Positions 35,706 to 45,795 of a DNA stretch of 64,000 nucleotides are shown here, piece by piece (the first letter of the stretch is position 1; every line of letters begins with the position of its first letter). The notes below the pieces were generated by a model. The model saw only the letters and a program-made list of their open reading frames with translations, had not been told where the DNA came from and did not search any database. A program made the translations under genes and the position numbers. This DNA is from an uncultured Bacteroidales bacterium (lineage in GTDB: Bacteria > Bacteroidota > Bacteroidia > Bacteroidales > UBA932). The stretch covers positions 124,001 to 188,000 of the forward strand of contig CALVDQ010000001.1 of the NCBI GenBank assembly GCA_944326325.1, read 5' to 3'.

Positions 35706-38356
35706 AAAAAAACGGGACCGGACGACAGACGGACCTTCCGATAGAGAAAAGAAACCAAATTATTATAGAAAACATGAAGAATAACATATCAAGAAAAGTC
35801 CTGTATGCCGCCGGCATAATCCTGCTTTTTCTGGTAATCTCATACGCTTTCGTACCCGAAGTCCTGGGAGGGAAGATAGTCAACCAGTCCGACATCTCCG
35901 GCTGGACTGGCATGACCAATGAGGTGATCACCTACAATGAAGCCCACCCGGATGACCCGTCCTTCTGGACCAACTCGATGTTCGGAGGGATGCCGACCAT
36001 CTCCATGTACGGCATATTCAAAGGCGACTGGACAAACTGGATATACGATTTTCTCCTGACCGGAGCCAGGCCCGCTACATACCTTTTCATATCTTTGCTC
36101 GGAGGCTTCCTGCTCATGCTGGCTTTCGGCATCCGGCCGGTACTGGCCATAGCCGGAGCCATTGCGATAACCTTCTGCTCCTATAACCTGCAGATCATCC
36201 AGGTGGGACACAACACGAAGATGCAGGCGATAGCCTATATGCCGTGGGTACTCGCGGCAATGGTATTCACTTACAGATCGGCATCGGAGGCAATCAAGGA
36301 CAGGAAAAAAGGATTCCTGAAGACACTGCTCGGGGCCGTACTCTTCGCATTCGCCCTGAGTTTCCAGATAAAGGCGAACCATCCTCAGATTTCCTATTAT
36401 CTGGCAATAATAATACTGGTCTATGTCATAGCCGTATTCATAAAGATCCTGACGGGAAAGGACAGGAAACCGGCACTCGCCCGCTTCTTTACGGCATCCG
36501 CCCTGCTTCTTGTCACCGGATGCCTCGGGATAGCCACAAACTTCAACAAACTGCTTCCTACATACGAATATGCCGAATACTCGATGCGCGGCGGCTCGGA
36601 ACTCGGCAAGACAGAAGGCAGCCAGGATACCGGGGGACTTGACCTTGACTACGCGACTGCATGGTCCTACGGTATCGGGGAGACCCCTAACCTTCTGATT
36701 CCTGACTTCAACGGAGGAGCTTCGGCCGGTGACCCGGGGCTGAAAAGTTCCGAAGTCCGCGATCTACTTGTCCAGGCAAGGCAGCCGGATGTCGACAAGG
36801 TGATGCAACAGCTTCCGCTCTACTGGGGTCCGCAGCCGTTCACGGCAGGTCCGATGTACATCGGGGCCATCTCGATCTTCCTCTTCATCCTCGGACTCTG
36901 TATCGTGAAAGGACGGGACAAATGGTGGCTGGCCATATGTACGGTACTGGCTGTATTCCTTGCCTGGGGAAGCCATTTCATGTGGTTCACCAGAATATGG
37001 TACGACTGGGTGCCGCTTTACAACAAGTTCAGGACAGTGTCCATGGCTCTTGTAATACTGCAGGTGACAGTACCGCTGCTCGGGATCATAGCCCTGGACA
37101 GGATATGGAAAGAAGGAGATGACCGGAAAAAGGTAATGAAAGCTGCCGGTATCGCATACGGCATTGCGGGAGGACTGTGCCTCCTGGCCGCGTTTTTCCC
37201 TTCCATAGCCGGCTCTTTCACCGGCAGTGCGGATGCAGGTATGCAGGATGTCCTGGCAGAGGCTCTGAAGGCCGACAGGAAAGCCATGCTGGTCAGGGAC
37301 GCCACCCGAAGCTTCGTTCTCATCACCCTTGCTTTCTCCCTGATACTCTGGAGCATGAAACAAAAAGGGAACGCAGCCGCAGGTACAGGCAATTCCGGAA
37401 AGAATTACACAATAGCAGGGGCGGCGATGGCTGTCCTGATACTCTTTGACCTCGGCGGCATAGGAAAACGCTATCTGAACAGCAGTCATTTCGTCAGCCG
37501 AAGCGACTTCTCTTCACAGTTCGAGGCAAGACCTGTCGACAATATGATCCTTGAAGACAAGTCCCCGGACTACAGGGTGCTTGACCTTAGCGTAAACTCC
37601 TTCAACGACTCCCGTACAAGCTACTGGCACAAATCCATCGGAGGCTACAGCCCTGCCAAGATACAAAGATACCAGGACCTCATCGAAAGGTATCTCACCG
37701 GGGAGATAAACAATGTGATACGGACAATCAACTCATCCTCCACGATACAGGAAGCGGAAGCCGGACTGAAGGACATCCCCGTACTTTCCATGCTGAACGG
37801 CAAATACATCATCATAGGGGACGACATGCCGCCAGTCGAAAACAGGAACGCTTTCGGCAACTGCTGGTTCGTATACTCCGCCAAGGCTGCCCGGACACCT
37901 GACGGGGAGATCGACCTGCTTGCAGAGACCGACCTGAAATCGGAAGCGGTGATAGGGGATGACTTCTCATGGGCACGGGAAAGGCTCGATTCCCTGGGCA
38001 CCCTTGCACGCCACGACATCGCCCCGGCCGACTCGGTCTGGATGACAGCCTATGCTCCGAACGAACTGAGATACAGAAGCCGGACCAACTCGGAAAATGC
38101 AGTTATATTCAGCGAAATATACTATCCGAAAGGCTGGACTCTCACAATTGACGGAGAACCTGCCGAGCTTTTCCGTGCCGACTGGATCCTGCGCGGAGCC
38201 TTCATCCCTGCCGGAGAGCACGAAATAGTGATGCGTTTCGAACCGCAGGTCTACAAGACCGGAGCAGCCTTGTCCCGCGCATCATCCATCACGCTATACA
38301 TCCTCCTTGTCCTCTCCGCGGCAGGCACAGCCGTTGTCCGGAGACAGGACAGTTAG
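35702..38356 (+). CDS. YfhO-family multi-pass membrane protein
   Basis: The 884-residue protein has one N-terminal membrane helix (LYAAGIILLFLVISYAFV), a large loop, and about ten more hydrophobic segments to residue 600. A soluble C-terminal domain and a last helix (ITLYILLVLSAAGTAVV) follow. The sequence features (WTNSMFGGMPTISMYGIFKG; the aromatic-rich loop GSHFMWFTRIWYDWVPLYNKFRTVSMALV) match bacterial YfhO membrane proteins, which act in glycan or teichoic-acid glycosylation in Firmicutes; the role in Bacteroidota is not settled. Two starts are possible: 35702 (overlapping the glycosyltransferase stop) or 35774 (MKNNISRKVL), which fits the membrane start better. Its end overlaps the symporter gene by four bases tail to tail. 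Confidence 0.85.
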   Translation: MKKNGTGRQTDLPIEKRNQIIIENMKNNISRKVLYAAGIILLFLVISYAFVPEVLGGKIVNQSDISGWTGMTNEVITYNEAHPDDPSFWTNSMFGGMPTISMYGIFKGDWTNWIYDFLLTGARPATYLFISLLGGFLLMLAFGIRPVLAIAGAIAITFCSYNLQIIQVGHNTKMQAIAYMPWVLAAMVFTYRSASEAIKDRKKGFLKTLLGAVLFAFALSFQIKANHPQISYYLAIIILVYVIAVFIKILTGKDRKPALARFFTASALLLVTGCLGIATNFNKLLPTYEYAEYSMRGGSELGKTEGSQDTGGLDLDYATAWSYGIGETPNLLIPDFNGGASAGDPGLKSSEVRDLLVQARQPDVDKVMQQLPLYWGPQPFTAGPMYIGAISIFLFILGLCIVKGRDKWWLAICTVLAVFLAWGSHFMWFTRIWYDWVPLYNKFRTVSMALVILQVTVPLLGIIALDRIWKEGDDRKKVMKAAGIAYGIAGGLCLLAAFFPSIAGSFTGSADAGMQDVLAEALKADRKAMLVRDATRSFVLITLAFSLILWSMKQKGNAAAGTGNSGKNYTIAGAAMAVLILFDLGGIGKRYLNSSHFVSRSDFSSQFEARPVDNMILEDKSPDYRVLDLSVNSFNDSRTSYWHKSIGGYSPAKIQRYQDLIERYLTGEINNVIRTINSSSTIQEAEAGLKDIPVLSMLNGKYIIIGDDMPPVENRNAFGNCWFVYSAKAARTPDGEIDLLAETDLKSEAVIGDDFSWARERLDSLGTLARHDIAPADSVWMTAYAPNELRYRSRTNSENAVIFSEIYYPKGWTLTIDGEPAELFRADWILRGAFIPAGEHEIVMRFEPQVYKTGAALSRASSITLYILLVLSAAGTAVVRRQDS

Positions 38357-39699
38357 AATATCAGCGCCGATGCAAACACCGCCAGCACGGCGACAGGGCA
38401 TACATACCTTATAAGAAAATACACGAAACCGGACATCCTGACATTGGTTTTCAGGGTGCCCCCGTTGGTAAACTCATCGATTACATCGCTTTTCTTCATG
38501 ACCCAGCCCACAAAGACCACAAGCAGCAGCCCTCCTGCCGGCATAAGGACATTGGCTGAAAGCTTGTCGAAAAGGTTGAAGATGGTCTGCCCGAAGATAT
38601 GGAAGCCGGACAGCGGGCCGAACGACAGGGAACAGAGTATGCCCAATACCCATGCCACGAGGAAAACCAATATCGAAGCTCCCCTGCGGGAATAGTGCTT
38701 CTCCTCCACCAGGTAGGCGACCCCGACTTCATACAGGGATATGGAAGAAGTCAGTGCGGCCACGATCAGGGCAAGGAAAAACAGTATGGCAACGATCCAT
38801 CCCAGAGGCATATTCGAGAAGATGAACGGCAAGGTCTCGAATACCAGTCCCGGCCCCTCCTGGGGATTGAGCCCGAAAGCGAAGACAGCCGGCATTATCG
38901 CACAGCTTGCAAGCATGGCGAAAAGAAAATCCGCAGTCGCGGTATAGGTCGACGAGACAGCGATATTCTCCTTCCTGCTCACATAAGAGCCGTAGGTCAG
39001 GATAGTGCCCACCCCGAGAGAAAGTGAAAAGAAAGCCTGCCCGAGGGCCGCCGAGCACACCGATGCGTCTATCTTTGAAAAATCAGGCTTGAAAAGATAC
39101 CTGAGTCCTTCTCCGGCCCCCGGCAATGTCGCAGCCCTTACGGCGATCAGGATTATCAGCACGAAAAGTACCGGCATCATGATCTTGCCGAATTTCTCTA
39201 TCCCGCTCTTGACCCCCGAGATGACAATGGCCGCCGTCAGGAGCAGGAAGATGGTATGTCCCACGATAGGAGACCATACCGAAGATATGAAATCCCCGAA
39301 CATGGATCCCATCTCGGACCGGGACATTCCCCCTGTGAACTCCAGAGTACACGCCTTCAGGAAATATTCGACAGACCACCCGCCTACCACACTGTAATAG
39401 GATACGACTATGATCGGAGTTATGACAGAGATCGCCCCGAGCCATTTCCATCGGGTTCCTGGCGCAAGTTTCTTGAATGCACCGTATGCATTTGCGTGGC
39501 TCCTCCTTCCGACTATGACCTCCGACATGAATATCGGCAGACAAAGCAGGAAAACGCAGAAGATGTAGACAAAGATGAATGCGGCTCCACCGTATGAGCC
39601 GACCAGATAGGGGAATCGCCAAAGATTGCCCAGGCCGATAGCCGATCCTGCCATGGCTACAAGTACGCCGAACCGGTTTCCGAAGTTCTCTCTTTCCAT
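38353..39699 (-). CDS. Sodium-dependent transporter, neurotransmitter:sodium symporter family
   Basis: The 448-residue protein has about 11-12 membrane segments. TM1 carries the family signature GNRFGVLVAMAGSAIGLGNLWRFPYL, with the broken helix and Na/substrate site of LeuT-like proteins, and further segments such as VGTILTYGSYVSRKEN follow. NSS proteins import amino acids or similar amines with Na+. The substrate cannot be told from the sequence. It is the last gene of a minus-strand group with galM, thyA and folA, 65 bp after folA. Confidence 0.93.
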   Translation of the reverse strand: MERENFGNRFGVLVAMAGSAIGLGNLWRFPYLVGSYGGAAFIFVYIFCVFLLCLPIFMSEVIVGRRSHANAYGAFKKLAPGTRWKWLGAISVITPIIVVSYYSVVGGWSVEYFLKACTLEFTGGMSRSEMGSMFGDFISSVWSPIVGHTIFLLLTAAIVISGVKSGIEKFGKIMMPVLFVLIILIAVRAATLPGAGEGLRYLFKPDFSKIDASVCSAALGQAFFSLSLGVGTILTYGSYVSRKENIAVSSTYTATADFLFAMLASCAIMPAVFAFGLNPQEGPGLVFETLPFIFSNMPLGWIVAILFFLALIVAALTSSISLYEVGVAYLVEEKHYSRRGASILVFLVAWVLGILCSLSFGPLSGFHIFGQTIFNLFDKLSANVLMPAGGLLLVVFVGWVMKKSDVIDEFTNGGTLKTNVRMSGFVYFLIRYVCPVAVLAVFASALIF

Positions 39700-39764
39700 A
39701 AGAATTTTTTCTGTCGTGCAGCTGTCCTGACATCAGGTTTCGAAAAAAGACGCAAGACAAGCCG

Positions 39765-40256
39765 CTATGTACGTTTTATATATGTTACAAACTCAAAGTC
39801 CAGTCCCGATTCCGGGTCATGGAGAATCCCCGAACGCGTCTCTTCTTTCCATATTTCAGGGGATATTTCCGGAAAGAAGGTATCCGCATCCTCTATATTG
39901 CAGTGCACGGAAGTGATATACATCCTGTCCGCTTCACCTATGGCCTGCCTGTAGATTTCCCCGCCGCCTATTACAAAGCAGCGCTCATGGCTGCCGGCGA
40001 GGGCAAAGGCTTCATCCAGGGAACGGACCGTTTCCACGCCTTCATGCACTTCTTTCCAAGACCGGGAGACCACGATATTCCTGCGCTTCGGAAGCGGCCT
40101 CCCTATCGACTCGTATGTCCTGCGCCCCATGATGACAGGGTTGCCGGAAGTGGTTTTCCGAAAATGCTTCATATCTTCGGAAATATGCCACAGCAGGGCG
40201 TTGTCCCGGCCTATGGCTCCGTTGTCGGCGACCGCCGCTATTATACATTTTTCCAT
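39765..40256 (-). CDS. folA: Dihydrofolate reductase
   Basis: DHFR reduces dihydrofolate to tetrahydrofolate with NADPH. The 163-residue protein has the family start (CIIAAVADNGAIGRDNALLWHISEDMKHF), the VIMGRRTYESIGRPLPKRRNIVVSR region and the C-terminal FVIGGGEIYRQAI. It starts 13 bp after the thyA stop. The pairing makes sense, since ThyA produces the dihydrofolate that DHFR recycles. Confidence 0.97.
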   Translation of the reverse strand: MEKCIIAAVADNGAIGRDNALLWHISEDMKHFRKTTSGNPVIMGRRTYESIGRPLPKRRNIVVSRSWKEVHEGVETVRSLDEAFALAGSHERCFVIGGGEIYRQAIGEADRMYITSVHCNIEDADTFFPEISPEIWKEETRSGILHDPESGLDFEFVTYIKRT

Positions 40257-40269
40257 TATCCTGAATTTG

Positions 40270-41064
40270 TCATACCGCTACGGGAGCCTTTATGGCAGGC
40301 CACGGATCGTATCCCTCCAGGGTGAAATCCTCATATTCAAATGAGAATATATCCTTCCTGTCCGGATTTATCTTCATAACAGGCAGAGGCCTGGGTTCGC
40401 GCGAAAGCTGCAGGGCCACCTGTCCGAAATGATTCTGATAGATATGGGTATCCCCTGTAGTATGGATGAACTCCCCCGGTTCATAGCCGCAGACCTGGGC
40501 CACCATCATGGTCAGAAGGGCGTACGAAGCTATATTGAAAGGTACTCCGAGAAAGACGTCTGCGCTGCGCTGGTAAAGCTGGCAGGAAAGTTTCCCGCCG
40601 GCGACATAAAACTGGAAAAGGGTATGGCAAGGGGGCAATGCCATCTTGTCCACTTCCGCGACATTCCAGGCAGAGACAATCATCCTTCTTGAATCCGGAT
40701 TATGCTTCAGTGTGTCTATTACATTCGAAAGCTGGTCTATGGTGCTTCCGTCCGGAGCCGGCCAGCTGCGCCACTGGTGTCCGTAGACAGGGCCGAGATC
40801 ACCGTTTTCGTCAGCCCACTCGTCCCAGATTGAAACCCCGTGGTCCTTCAGGTACTTTATGTTAGTGTCGCCGGAAATGAACCAAAGGAGTTCATAGATG
40901 ATGGATTTTAGATGCACCTTCTTGGTGGTCAGAAGGGGAAAGCCTTTTCCAAGGTCGAAACGCATCTGATATCCGAATACGCTCTGTGTCCCTACTCCGG
41001 TACGGTCGCTCTTCATCGTGCCGTGCTCCCGGATATGCTTCAACAGATCCAGATACTGCTTCAT
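40270..41064 (-). CDS. thyA: Thymidylate synthase
   Basis: ThyA methylates dUMP to dTMP with methylene-tetrahydrofolate. The 264-residue protein has the classical length and motifs: [23 protein letters not shown] at the start, the catalytic Cys in [12 protein letters not shown], and [22 protein letters not shown]. The C-terminus ends in APVAV, as in the family. It sits between galM (2 bp upstream stop-to-start) and folA (13 bp). Confidence 0.98.
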   Translation of the reverse strand: MKQYLDLLKHIREHGTMKSDRTGVGTQSVFGYQMRFDLGKGFPLLTTKKVHLKSIIYELLWFISGDTNIKYLKDHGVSIWDEWADENGDLGPVYGHQWRSWPAPDGSTIDQLSNVIDTLKHNPDSRRMIVSAWNVAEVDKMALPPCHTLFQFYVAGGKLSCQLYQRSADVFLGVPFNIASYALLTMMVAQVCGYEPGEFIHTTGDTHIYQNHFGQVALQLSREPRPLPVMKINPDRKDIFSFEYEDFTLEGYDPWPAIKAPVAV

Positions 41065-41066
41065 GG

Positions 41067-42152
41067 CTATTCCCTGTATTCCTGTCCCGATATTCCGGCT
41101 TCGGATGCCGTACCGAAAGAAAAGATAATGGCTTCCCTGTATGACTCCCCAGGGCGGAGGACGGTTGAAGGATAATCCGGCTTGTTAGGGGAATCCGGGA
41201 ATTTCTGGCACTCTATCGCCACCCCTTCGTAGTCTTCATAGCTCCGTCCGCATTTGCCTTCAGGGCATCCCGAGAGCCAGTTGCCCGTATAGACCTGCAC
41301 GCCAGGCTGTGTAGTATAAACCTGCAGTATTCTTCCGCTGGCCGGAGAATAAAGTTCAGCGGCAAAGCGTACCGATTCCTCTGCGCTCCCGTCAATAATC
41401 CAGCAATTGTCGTATCCCTTTCCGTACTTCAAGGCCGGAAAATCATTCTTTATGTCGCGTCCCAGCGGTTTTGCCGTAACGAAATCCATCGGAGTGCCAG
41501 CCACCGGCTCGCTGTCTCCGAGCGGAATCAGGGTCTCGTCCGTAGGAAGATATTCAGAGGCATTGAGCATCAGGAAATGACCGAAGATATCACCGCTGCC
41601 TTCTCCGTCGAGATTGAAATATGCATGGTTGGTAAGGTTCACCACGGTAGGGGCATCGGTCTCGGCCGTCAGTATCAGTGTAAGCTCATTGTCTTCAGAC
41701 CATTCATACCTCACTACGGCCTTCAGGTTTCCAGGATAGCCCATCTCCCCGTCCTCGGAAAAATACATGAATTCCACTCCTCCGTCCTTCTCCCGGCTTT
41801 CCCACACCTTGTTCTGGAATCCTTCCGGTCCGCCGTGCAGATGGTTCGGTCCGTTGTTTACGGGCAGCTCATACTCCTTTCCGTCAAGCGTGAAACGTCC
41901 CTTGGCAATCCTGTTCGCGAACCTTCCTGGCACCTTCCCGAGACATGGCCCGTCCCCGAAATAACTCAGTGGATCAGAATACCCGAGTACGACATCCCCG
42001 AGCTTCCCGTCCTTGTCCGGAACTACGGCAGACACAATCCCCGCACCGATTTCAGACAGCTCGACATAAGCGCCTGAACCGTTTGTAATCCTGTACTTGC
42101 AAATTTCCTTTCCGCAACGGGTCTTTCCCCATACGCATTTTTCTATCTTCAT
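41067..42152 (-). CDS. galM: Aldose 1-epimerase (mutarotase)
   Basis: GalM interconverts alpha and beta anomers of hexoses, mainly galactose and glucose. The 361-residue protein has the usual motifs: [19 protein letters not shown] (first active-site His), [13 protein letters not shown] (second His) and, near the C-terminus, [10 protein letters not shown] with a catalytic Glu. The length fits. It starts a minus-strand group with thyA, folA and the NSS transporter. Galactokinase lies 11 kb away, so a Leloir operon is not present here. A -7 box is upstream. Confidence 0.95.
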   Translation of the reverse strand: MKIEKCVWGKTRCGKEICKYRITNGSGAYVELSEIGAGIVSAVVPDKDGKLGDVVLGYSDPLSYFGDGPCLGKVPGRFANRIAKGRFTLDGKEYELPVNNGPNHLHGGPEGFQNKVWESREKDGGVEFMYFSEDGEMGYPGNLKAVVRYEWSEDNELTLILTAETDAPTVVNLTNHAYFNLDGEGSGDIFGHFLMLNASEYLPTDETLIPLGDSEPVAGTPMDFVTAKPLGRDIKNDFPALKYGKGYDNCWIIDGSAEESVRFAAELYSPASGRILQVYTTQPGVQVYTGNWLSGCPEGKCGRSYEDYEGVAIECQKFPDSPNKPDYPSTVLRPGESYREAIIFSFGTASEAGISGQEYRE

Positions 42153-42189
42153 TTCAGAAACTGTTTTTATGGTTTTTCAGCATTCCGAA

Positions 42190-42197
42190 CAAAGATA
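42190..42197 (-). promoter_or_regulatory. Candidate -7 box of galM
   Basis: TATCTTTG on the minus strand matches TAnnTTTG and gives a leader of about 30 nt. No clear -33 TTG at the right spacing was found. Confidence 0.4.
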
Positions 42198-42225
42198 GGA
42201 AAAATTTCATCTAACCCGCGTTATT

Positions 42226-43179
42226 TTATCCTTGCCTGTCCAGCCAATAGAACAGTTTCTCCTGGGGAGCATCCTTCATCATCACCACCTTGTCCCTGTC
42301 CAGAAGATAGAGGGACGGGATAGCGCGGACATTGTAAAGCACATCGTTCCTAATGACAAGGTTCGGGTCGTAGCCGTTGTACCAGTCGTCGGGATAGACC
42401 GGCATATATTTGTACCACCCGGCAAGATCCTCGTCTATGTAGATGTTGAGTACGGCAAGCGTACCGTCCGAAATACTCTTCCTGACCCTTTCGTCTGCAT
42501 TGAGGGCATCGATGATCTCCTTGCAGGCTGCACAGCCCGGATTGCTGAAAAACAGTATGGTGTATTCAGCCTTTATACCGTAAAGGGAATAAGATTTCCC
42601 GTTCTTGTCGCTGAAAACGAAATCCGCGGCCCTGGTCCCCACCTTGTTGAGGGAGCACATCCTGGCGTCATAGCTGTAGGCCGCCCTCCCGGACTCCGGA
42701 ACGAAACTGCTCCGGGACAGCCCGGTGACGAACGGAAGATAAAGGTCCTCGTTCCTATAAGGGGAGTTAGGGTCGTACAGATAAAGCTGTGTCAGTCTCG
42801 TAATCTCCTCGAAGACATTCGATGAAGTATCCTTCGCTTCCACTGCCGAGACCTGCATAAAAAGATTTTCCACAGACTTCACGGCTTCGTCAAGGTCTAC
42901 CATATCCAGAAAAGCAAGATAATTGGCGTAAGCCTGCTCGACATCCGCGACCCTCACACCGTTGACAATTGAAGAATCACAGTAATACAGACCGGCAGTA
43001 TCCGTAAATTCGTCCCAGAAATGTCCGGCATAGTAGGAAGCCGCTTCCGCCGGATCCGTCACCATCGCCGGTACGCTGACCTGCGGAAAGGGTCTCGGAT
43101 GGAACGTGCTTTCCTGCCGCTGCCCGCAGGAGACAGCGGCGAAAATCAAAGCCAGTATTGCAAGTCTTCTTTTCATCAT
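42226..43179 (-). CDS. Thioredoxin-fold lipoprotein (DUF5106-like)
   Basis: The 317-residue protein has a lipoprotein signal (lipobox ending AAVSC, Cys18). The first half is helical and matches the Bacteroidota DUF5106 pattern as I remember it (SYYAGHFWDEFTDTA). From about residue 180 a thioredoxin-like domain follows with the redox motif GCAAC in FFSNPGCAACKEIIDALN and a cis-Pro region AIPSLYLLDRD. It is probably a periplasm-facing thiol reductase or peroxide-response protein. The start overlaps the stop of the Na/Pi cotransporter by four bases. Confidence 0.85.
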   Translation of the reverse strand: MMKRRLAILALIFAAVSCGQRQESTFHPRPFPQVSVPAMVTDPAEAASYYAGHFWDEFTDTAGLYYCDSSIVNGVRVADVEQAYANYLAFLDMVDLDEAVKSVENLFMQVSAVEAKDTSSNVFEEITRLTQLYLYDPNSPYRNEDLYLPFVTGLSRSSFVPESGRAAYSYDARMCSLNKVGTRAADFVFSDKNGKSYSLYGIKAEYTILFFSNPGCAACKEIIDALNADERVRKSISDGTLAVLNIYIDEDLAGWYKYMPVYPDDWYNGYDPNLVIRNDVLYNVRAIPSLYLLDRDKVVMMKDAPQEKLFYWLDRQG

Positions 43180-44912
43180 CTGCCTACAGACTGCTCCGCC
43201 TGGGAAATATTGATAAGGAAGTCACCTATCTTCTCCAGCTCGGAAACGATATCCATATAGAACACTCCTGTTTGATAGTTGTAACTGTTGCTTTCAAGGT
43301 TGACTATATGTTCCTCTCTCAACGCGTTGCGGTACTCGTTTATCTGGATTTCCGCATCAGTGGCATTGGAGATGTCGCCCACCTCGGAGTACTTCTTCTT
43401 CAGGTTCTCTATCATTGCGACGTACGCGCTGTCTACAAGATCCATCATCTTGTTCAGACGCCTGAGCATGGAATCGTCGAATGTCTTGCTGTGGACATTC
43501 TTGCGCTGAAGCATCCGCGCTATGGCTTCACCGGAGTCCCCGAGACTTTCCATCTCTCCTATAATCTTGTACATCGCCTTGATCCTCGCTCCGGACTCCT
43601 CGCTGATCTCGGATTTTGACACTTCGTTCAGGTATGAAGCTATCTCGAACTCTATCCTGTCCGTTATCTCCTCATACTTCACCAGTTTCCCTTCCAGTTC
43701 CTCGAACTTGTCCTTGTCGGTCTCGTTTATGGCCTGGCGTACATAGCCGAATCCCTTGTGGCAGATCTCCGCGAAATGAACAATCTCCTGCTTCGCTTCG
43801 TCCAGGGAAAGTTCCGCGGTACTGAGGGGACCGCCCTGTATGAACTGCAGCCTGAATATCTCCTCGTCCCCGGCCGGACTCTTGACCATCCAGGTGACAA
43901 GTTTTTCGATTACAGGCACGAACCATATCAGGATGCAGGTATTGATAGTATTGAAGAGGGTGTGGAGCATCGACACTCCGTAAAGTGCGGATGTCTGGAG
44001 GGCGGTATATTCATCCGAACCAGGCTGGGCATCGGCAAAGCTGGAAGTCATAGGGTTAGGATATCCGAGAGCTTCCACTATGATGCCTATCAGCTTCAGG
44101 AACGGCCTGTAAAGGATCAGCACCCAGATGACTCCGAAGACATTGAACACCGTATGCGCCCTCGCTGCCCTCTTTGCCGACACATTCGCCACCGCCGCAG
44201 CGATATTCGCCGTAATAGTAGTACCTATATTCTCTCCCAGCACCATTGCCGTAGCGATGTCGAAAGGTATCCATCCGGCATTCACCATCACAAGTGTCAA
44301 GGCCATAGTCGCGCTGGAAGACTGCAGGACGATAGTCAGCAGTGTACCTATCAGTACGAAAATCAATATGGAACCATATCCGAATCCCGCCCAGTGCTGC
44401 AGGAATGAAAGCACCTCCGGAGACTGGTTCAGGTCCGGTACCGAATTCTTCAGGAAGTTAAGTCCGAGGAACAGCAGCGCGAAACCTATTATGAACTCCC
44501 CTATACTCTTGTTCTTGCTCTTTTTCGCCACGAAAAAAACAAAACCTACTGCCATCAGCGGAATTGAAAGGGAGGCTATGTCCACTGTAAAGCCGAGGAT
44601 GGAGATAAGCCAGGCCGTGACGGTAGTGCCTATGTTCGCTCCCATTATCACACCGATGGCATTCGCAAGGGAAAGCAGACCGGCGTTCACGAAACTGACG
44701 ACCATAACCGTAGTCGCGCTGGAAGACTGTATGACAGCCGTTATCCCGAGTCCGGTAAGAACCTGTTTCAGAGGAGTGGATGTCATCGAAGCCAGAAACG
44801 ACCTCAACCTGTCTCCCGCCGCCTTCTGGAGTCCCTCGCTCATAAGGGTCATTCCGTAGAGGAACATACCCAGGGCTCCGAGAAGGGTAAAGATTTGAAG
44901 AAATATCTGCAT
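43176..44912 (-). CDS. Na/Pi-cotransporter family protein with PhoU-like domain
   Basis: The 578-residue protein starts at ATG 44912 (MQIFLQIFTLLGALGMFLYG); a start 13 codons earlier adds Cys/Asn-rich residues and is less likely. Two inverted-repeat halves each carry the QSSSAT signature (AVIQSSSATTVMVVS; IVLQSSSATMALTLV), the hallmark of Na/Pi cotransporters related to YjbB/NptA. After about residue 370 a helical PhoU-like domain follows (LDEAKQEIVHFAEICHKGFGYV and the region around EIGEMESLG). It imports or exports phosphate with Na+. A -7 box (44949-44956) precedes it. Confidence 0.94.
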   Translation of the reverse strand: MQIFLQIFTLLGALGMFLYGMTLMSEGLQKAAGDRLRSFLASMTSTPLKQVLTGLGITAVIQSSSATTVMVVSFVNAGLLSLANAIGVIMGANIGTTVTAWLISILGFTVDIASLSIPLMAVGFVFFVAKKSKNKSIGEFIIGFALLFLGLNFLKNSVPDLNQSPEVLSFLQHWAGFGYGSILIFVLIGTLLTIVLQSSSATMALTLVMVNAGWIPFDIATAMVLGENIGTTITANIAAAVANVSAKRAARAHTVFNVFGVIWVLILYRPFLKLIGIIVEALGYPNPMTSSFADAQPGSDEYTALQTSALYGVSMLHTLFNTINTCILIWFVPVIEKLVTWMVKSPAGDEEIFRLQFIQGGPLSTAELSLDEAKQEIVHFAEICHKGFGYVRQAINETDKDKFEELEGKLVKYEEITDRIEFEIASYLNEVSKSEISEESGARIKAMYKIIGEMESLGDSGEAIARMLQRKNVHSKTFDDSMLRRLNKMMDLVDSAYVAMIENLKKKYSEVGDISNATDAEIQINEYRNALREEHIVNLESNSYNYQTGVFYMDIVSELEKIGDFLINISQAEQSVGR

Positions 44913-44948
44913 ATACAGTAGGTTATAGTTACAATTGCAAAGCTCTGG

Positions 44949-44956
44949 CAAAAATA
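44949..44956 (-). promoter_or_regulatory. Candidate -7 box of the Na/Pi cotransporter gene
   Basis: TATTTTTG on the minus strand matches TAnnTTTG and lies 37 bp before the ATG at 44912. No -33 TTG is seen at the right distance. Confidence 0.4.
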
Positions 44957-45113
44957 CGTAAAAATTTCCTGAAATTTTTCATACGTTTGCGCCCGTTTTT
45001 TTGAAAGCGGCTTTTCCGCCGCTGGCTCGCCCCTGGGACGATGAAGGCAAGTGTGAACGCCTGACAGGGGAATAAAGGACAGATGTGAAATCAAGACTGG
45101 AAAAAGGAGCTGT

Positions 45114-45795
45114 ATGAGATTCAGAGAAATTGCAGAAAAATGTATGCACCGCCTGCGGGAGACCTTGTCAGCCGTCCTGGGCCTGACCTGTATCTGCACC
45201 GCAGCGGCGGAAGGGAAGGTCCGGGGAGGGGAAGCATACTTCTCCGGAGGATATCCGGAAGAAACGGTCGCCGACACCCTGATACTTACCGTAGAAGATC
45301 TCTTCAGCAGGGGGATGCAGGCAAGCCTCGTGCTGAAGGCCGCACCATAAGCCGGAACATGGCTGAAGAAGTCCTGAAATCGGCACGTATGGCACAGACC
45401 CCGGATGTACGGATAGGACTGACCGGAGGCTATCTGGGGCAGCCGGTAGTCTTCCTGCACGGACTCAGTGACAAAACTGCCTGATGAAGGCGTACGACGG
45501 GGATCCATACACCAGGCTCGCAAACGAGAGGATAAAGCTGGCTGAGACCGAGGTGAAGATAGCGATGTCCGGCTACCTGCCCGAAATCTCCCTTTATGCA
45601 GGGAACACCCTCGCCAGGCCTCTGACCAGGACCATGACCGATGTTTTCAGCAACAGCTGGAGCATCGGACTCAGCATAACCTACCCTATAACTTCCCTCT
45701 ACAGGAACCGCAGCCAGGTCTCCATGAGGAAACAGAACAAGGGTGATATACAATTATTACAGGCTCCAGAGAGCCTGCGGAAGACTGTAAGCAAT
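45114..45795 (+). pseudogene. TolC-family outer-membrane efflux protein, decayed
   Basis: Three pieces of one TolC-like protein lie in three different frames. Piece one (45114-45350) is a signal peptide plus ADTLILTVEDLFSRGMQASLVLK. Piece two (about 45338-45484, another frame) continues RTISRNMAEEVLKSARMAQTPDVRIGLTGGYLGQ and stops. Piece three (from 45484, third frame) is the later part: KLAETEVKIAMSGYLPEISLYAGNTLARPLTRTM and GLSITYPITSLY. The central part, roughly 150-200 residues, is missing, and the C-terminus runs without a stop into the HlyD remnant. Frameshifts and deletions mark it as a dead gene of an efflux operon. Confidence 0.85.
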
